This document shows positions 61,332 to 64,000 of a stretch of 64,000 nt of DNA, in pieces (position 1 is the first letter of the stretch; the number at the start of each line of letters is the position of its first letter). Under the pieces are notes generated by a model. The model was not told the origin of the DNA and searched no databases. It saw nothing but the letters and a program-made list of their open reading frames with translations. Position numbers and translations under genes: made by a program. Source of the stretch: Bog-473 sp963777485 (GTDB lineage Bacteria; Actinomycetota; Acidimicrobiia; Acidimicrobiales; RAAP-2); contig CAVZQP010000002.1 in NCBI GenBank assembly GCA_963777485.1, positions 372,001-436,000 on the forward strand, read 5' to 3'.

Positions 61332-61550
61332 ATGCCCCTGTTCATCCTGACCATTCCCCTGATGGGCCTCGCGTTCGCCGCGGCGGTGATCCCCTTGATC
61401 GTCGTCTCGCATCGTGAGCATCAGCATCACAAGGCCCAACTCGCGGCTGCGGCCGAGAAGTGCGCGTCCCCTGCCGTCGCACCGCAACGGGTCAACGCCG
61501 GCGTCGAAACCCGGGAGGCCCGGGAGGCGGTGTCCCCGCTGGCTGCGTAG
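61332..61550 (+). CDS. Small single-helix membrane protein, paralogue of 60848-61108
   Basis: 72 aa. MPLFILTIPLMGLAFAAAVI, then PLIVVSHREHQHHK and an Ala-rich polar tail. The helix and following S-R/H-R-E match the gene just upstream, so these are tandem duplicates with diverged tails. No catalytic feature. It ends 8 nt from the convergent RegX3 stop. Confidence 0.62.
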   Translation: MPLFILTIPLMGLAFAAAVIPLIVVSHREHQHHKAQLAAAAEKCASPAVAPQRVNAGVETREAREAVSPLAA

Positions 61551-61558
61551 GCGCCGGT

Positions 61559-62326
61559 CTACGACGCGGCAGCGAAGCGGTACCCGACCCCGCGCACCGT
61601 CGTGATCAAGACGGGCGTCGACGGGTCGGCCTCGATCCGGGAACGCAGCCGCTTGATATGCACGTCCAACGTCTTGGTGTCGCCGATGTAGTCCGTCCCC
61701 CAGACCCGGTCGATCAGGACGTCACGGGTCAACACGCGGCCGGCGTTCTCGACCAGGAGACGCAAGAGCTCGAACTCCTTGCGCCGCAGGTGGACCTCGT
61801 CGCCGCGGACGAAAACCCGGCGCTGGTCGAAGTCGACCATGATCCCGTTGGCCTCCCAGGTACCGTCGCTCCCGAACTCGATCGCCCCCGCTTCCGACGC
61901 CTCGGGCCCGCCCGGCGCACGCCGCAGCACGGCCCGCATGCGCGCCACGAGCTCACGCAACCGGTACGGCTTGGTCACGTAGTCGTCGGCCCCGACCTCC
62001 AACGCCACGACGGTGTCGATTTCGGTGCCCTTCGCCGTCACCATGATGATGGGCACCTGGGAGCGCGTGCGGATGGTGCGACAAACGTCGATCCCCGACA
62101 TCTTCGGCAGCATGAGGTCCAACAAGATGATGTCGGGGTCCGTCTCGTCGAAGAGCGCAAGCGCCTCGGTGCCGTCACGTGCCACGGTTACACGGAAGCC
62201 CTCGTTGTTCAGGCCGATCACGAGCGCCTCGATGAAGGATTCCTCGTCCTCGGCCAGCAGGACCTTGACCGGGCCGTCACCGGGTGCGCTCCGGCCGCCC
62301 TTCTTCTTTTCCTTCGGCCTGGTCAC
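61559..62326 (-). CDS. regX3: OmpR-family response regulator, RegX3-like
   Basis: 255 aa. Receiver with phosphoacceptor Asp70 in IILLDLMLPKMSG, acidic pair AEDEE near residue 27 and Lys119 in DDYVTKPYRLRELVARMRAV. The C-terminal winged helix has VHLRRKEFELLRLLVEN and TLDVHIKRLRSRIEADPSTP, then VRGVGYRF. An unusual basic N-terminal tail (TRPKEKKKGGRS) precedes the receiver. Strongly like RegX3, the actinobacterial phosphate-limitation regulator, and encoded just after its partner kinase. Confidence 0.9.
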   Translation of the reverse strand: MTRPKEKKKGGRSAPGDGPVKVLLAEDEESFIEALVIGLNNEGFRVTVARDGTEALALFDETDPDIILLDLMLPKMSGIDVCRTIRTRSQVPIIMVTAKGTEIDTVVALEVGADDYVTKPYRLRELVARMRAVLRRAPGGPEASEAGAIEFGSDGTWEANGIMVDFDQRRVFVRGDEVHLRRKEFELLRLLVENAGRVLTRDVLIDRVWGTDYIGDTKTLDVHIKRLRSRIEADPSTPVLITTVRGVGYRFAAAS

Positions 62327-62327
62327 G

Positions 62328-63959
62328 TCACGCGCTCATCGTTTGGATCGGGAGCACGAGCGTGAACGTGGAGCCCTCTCCCTCGCGCGACTCGACGTCG
62401 ACCCAGCCCTGATGGTTGTTGGCGACGTGGCGCACGATGGAGAGGCCGAGGCCCGTGCCACCCGTGTCGCGGCTGCGCCCGTGGTCGACGCGGTAGAAGC
62501 GCTCGAAGATGCGGTCCAGGTCGCGGGCGGGGATGCCGACGCCGTGGTCCTGTACCGAGAGCCGCACACTGTCGCGCTCTTCGACGCGCCAACTCGGGGA
62601 CCCGGCCGAGGTGGTCTCCACCTGGCCCGTTCCGGCGGCCTCGACCTTCTCCGCCTCGACCGGGGGCAGCGGCGACAAGGTGGAGCCCGTCGCAGGGGGA
62701 GCGACGCCGGCGTCCTCGTCGGGCGGCGTGTAGGCCTCGAGGATCTCGGGTGTGAACACGGGCTCGATCGGCCCATGCTCCTCTTCGGGTGCCGATTCGC
62801 CTGTCTTTATCACCGGCGCCTGCCCGGAGGCCGGCGTGTCGTCGGACGGCGCACCGTCGCCTCCCTCGCCAACGTCGCCTCCGTCGGCGGGAGCATCGTC
62901 GTGGCGCGCGGCGGGGTGTTCGACGTTGGGGTTGCTGCGCTGGACGTTGCCCGTCACGACGACCTTGGAGTTGTCGTACGAGTACGTGATCGCGTTCTCC
63001 AGAAGGGCGTGCATGGCCGAGACCAGCTGGCGGCGGTCGCCCATGACCGCGACGGGGGGTGAGGGCTCGTGCAGCACGATCTCGATGCCGCGCTGGTCCG
63101 CGGTGGCGCGCACCCGCTCGATGGCGTCGGCCATGACGAGGTTGACCAACACCGGCTCGCGCGGCGGGGCCTCCTCGGACTCGATGCGCGACAGGTCGAG
63201 GAGGTCGTCGATGATGCGGCTGACCCGGAAGGCCTCGTTGTGGATGCGGCCGGCGAGGCGCTGGGCCACCTGCGGGTCGGGCTCGGAGACGAGCGTCTCG
63301 GCCAGGAGGCCGAGCGCGCCCATCGGCGTCTTCAGCTCGTGGCTCACGTTGGCGACGAAGTCGCGGCGGATCTCCTCGAGGCGACGGCGCTCTGAGATGT
63401 CCTCGATCAACGCGATGACACCGAGGGGGCGACGGCCGTCGTCGATCTGGCGGGCGCGCACCTGGAGCGTGCGGCGGGGCGGGCCGTAGAGGTCGAGGGT
63501 GCGTTCCGCCGAACCCTCGTGCCACGCGTCCTCGAGAACCTCGGTCACCGCCTGTGCGGCGAGGGCATCACCGTGGCGGCTGACCATAAGGGCATTGGCG
63601 CGGCCGTTGCGATAGATCACCGTGCCGTTCTCGTCGCAGAGGACGACGCCCTGGGTGAGGGTGTCGAGCGAGCGGCGGAGGCGGATGGCGTCCGAGCTGG
63701 ACTCTGTGACGGCCTGCGCGGCGCCGCCGGTGACCGACTCGAGGTAGGCGAGCGAGATCTCGATGTTGTTCTCGTCCTCGGGGGGATCGAGGCCCAGGCG
63801 GGTACCGAGGGCGGCCAGGCGCTGGCTGATGGCCCGGCTCCTGGCCCGGCGGCCGAGGTAGGCGGCCAGGACGCCGACGAGGACACAGACCGCGACAGCG
63901 GCTGCGATGTAGATGATCGCCTGGGTCGGGCTCAGGTGGACTTCGGCCGGTGTCGTCAT
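62328..63959 (-). CDS. senX3: Sensor histidine kinase, SenX3-like
   Basis: 543 aa. One N-terminal helix (AIIYIAAAVAVCVLVGVLAA), a PAS domain around residues 95-190 (QGVVLCDENGTVIYRNGRAN), HisKA with DFVANVSHELKTPMGALGLL (His207), then HATPase_c whose N box ALLENAITYS (318-327) is separated from the G1 box QDHGVGIPARD (470-480) and G2 GTGLGL by an acidic low-complexity insertion of ~120 residues. Phosphate-responsive in relatives. ATG 63959 is preferred over a TTG five codons upstream. Only 1 nt separates its stop from the regX3 start. Confidence 0.9.
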   Translation of the reverse strand: MTTPAEVHLSPTQAIIYIAAAVAVCVLVGVLAAYLGRRARSRAISQRLAALGTRLGLDPPEDENNIEISLAYLESVTGGAAQAVTESSSDAIRLRRSLDTLTQGVVLCDENGTVIYRNGRANALMVSRHGDALAAQAVTEVLEDAWHEGSAERTLDLYGPPRRTLQVRARQIDDGRRPLGVIALIEDISERRRLEEIRRDFVANVSHELKTPMGALGLLAETLVSEPDPQVAQRLAGRIHNEAFRVSRIIDDLLDLSRIESEEAPPREPVLVNLVMADAIERVRATADQRGIEIVLHEPSPPVAVMGDRRQLVSAMHALLENAITYSYDNSKVVVTGNVQRSNPNVEHPAARHDDAPADGGDVGEGGDGAPSDDTPASGQAPVIKTGESAPEEEHGPIEPVFTPEILEAYTPPDEDAGVAPPATGSTLSPLPPVEAEKVEAAGTGQVETTSAGSPSWRVEERDSVRLSVQDHGVGIPARDLDRIFERFYRVDHGRSRDTGGTGLGLSIVRHVANNHQGWVDVESREGEGSTFTLVLPIQTMSA

Positions 63960-64000
63960 CGGGAACGCCCCCAATATGACAGGCGAGCACGGACGGGGCG

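Overview
The window looks like chromosomal DNA of a high-GC actinobacterium. Supporting families are a SenX3/RegX3-type phosphate-sensing pair, an SCO6745-like protein, a DinB/maleylpyruvate-isomerase-type protein, LAL-type LuxR regulation, DUF4331 and a ctaA/ctaB/cox locus. Gene order does not match mycobacteria or streptomycetes as I know them. A deep-branching soil or freshwater group such as Acidimicrobiia is a reasonable guess, but it is inference only.

Layout. 0.3-6.1 kb: arylsulfatase, ClC channel, a polytopic membrane protein and a K+ channel. 6.3-24.4 kb: an accessory region bounded by an intact tRNA-Phe (24380-24452, minus) and two copies of only its 3' 42 nt (6446 and 9361). Each lies at fixed spacing from a 20-bp repeat, as expected for tandem integrations at a tRNA 3' end. 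It carries hemerythrin, TetR, K+ channel, FUSC, LAL regulator, two DUF1269 copies inside an ~850-bp direct repeat, HdeD, CMD, two DUF2252 copies, a DHA2 transporter, a PLDc_N-like protein and a truncated Na+/H+ antiporter. Many of these genes are broken by frameshifts, a nonsense codon or truncation, and no integrase remains. 24.5-33.5 kb: tRNA-Asp, then an oxidoreductase operon (flavin monooxygenase, SDR, metal-dependent hydrolase) under a divergent TetR, an MFS exporter, MerR and a limonene-epoxide-hydrolase-like protein.

33.5-45.5 kb is a respiratory locus. It holds thioredoxin-like and SCO1-like assembly proteins, oxidase subunits I, II and III with a 42-aa membrane peptide, a second cupredoxin with a CuA-like Cys pair, two CtaG-like proteins, a secreted propeller-like protein and a multi-TM protein fused to an SCO1 domain. 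ctaA and ctaB (heme A synthesis) and another thioredoxin-like protein follow at 53.4-56.0 kb. The remainder has TfoX-N, a large FUSC protein, a secreted GH5 hydrolase, a Tat-substrate/DUF4331 operon, tRNA-Glu, an ABC exporter, serS with two coupled genes, two small paralogous membrane proteins, and regX3/senX3 at the right edge.

The most notable material is the tRNA-Phe integration ladder, a shared 32-bp direct-repeat promoter motif next to the LAL regulator, the paralogue-rich decaying stress island, and several unusual oxidase-locus proteins.
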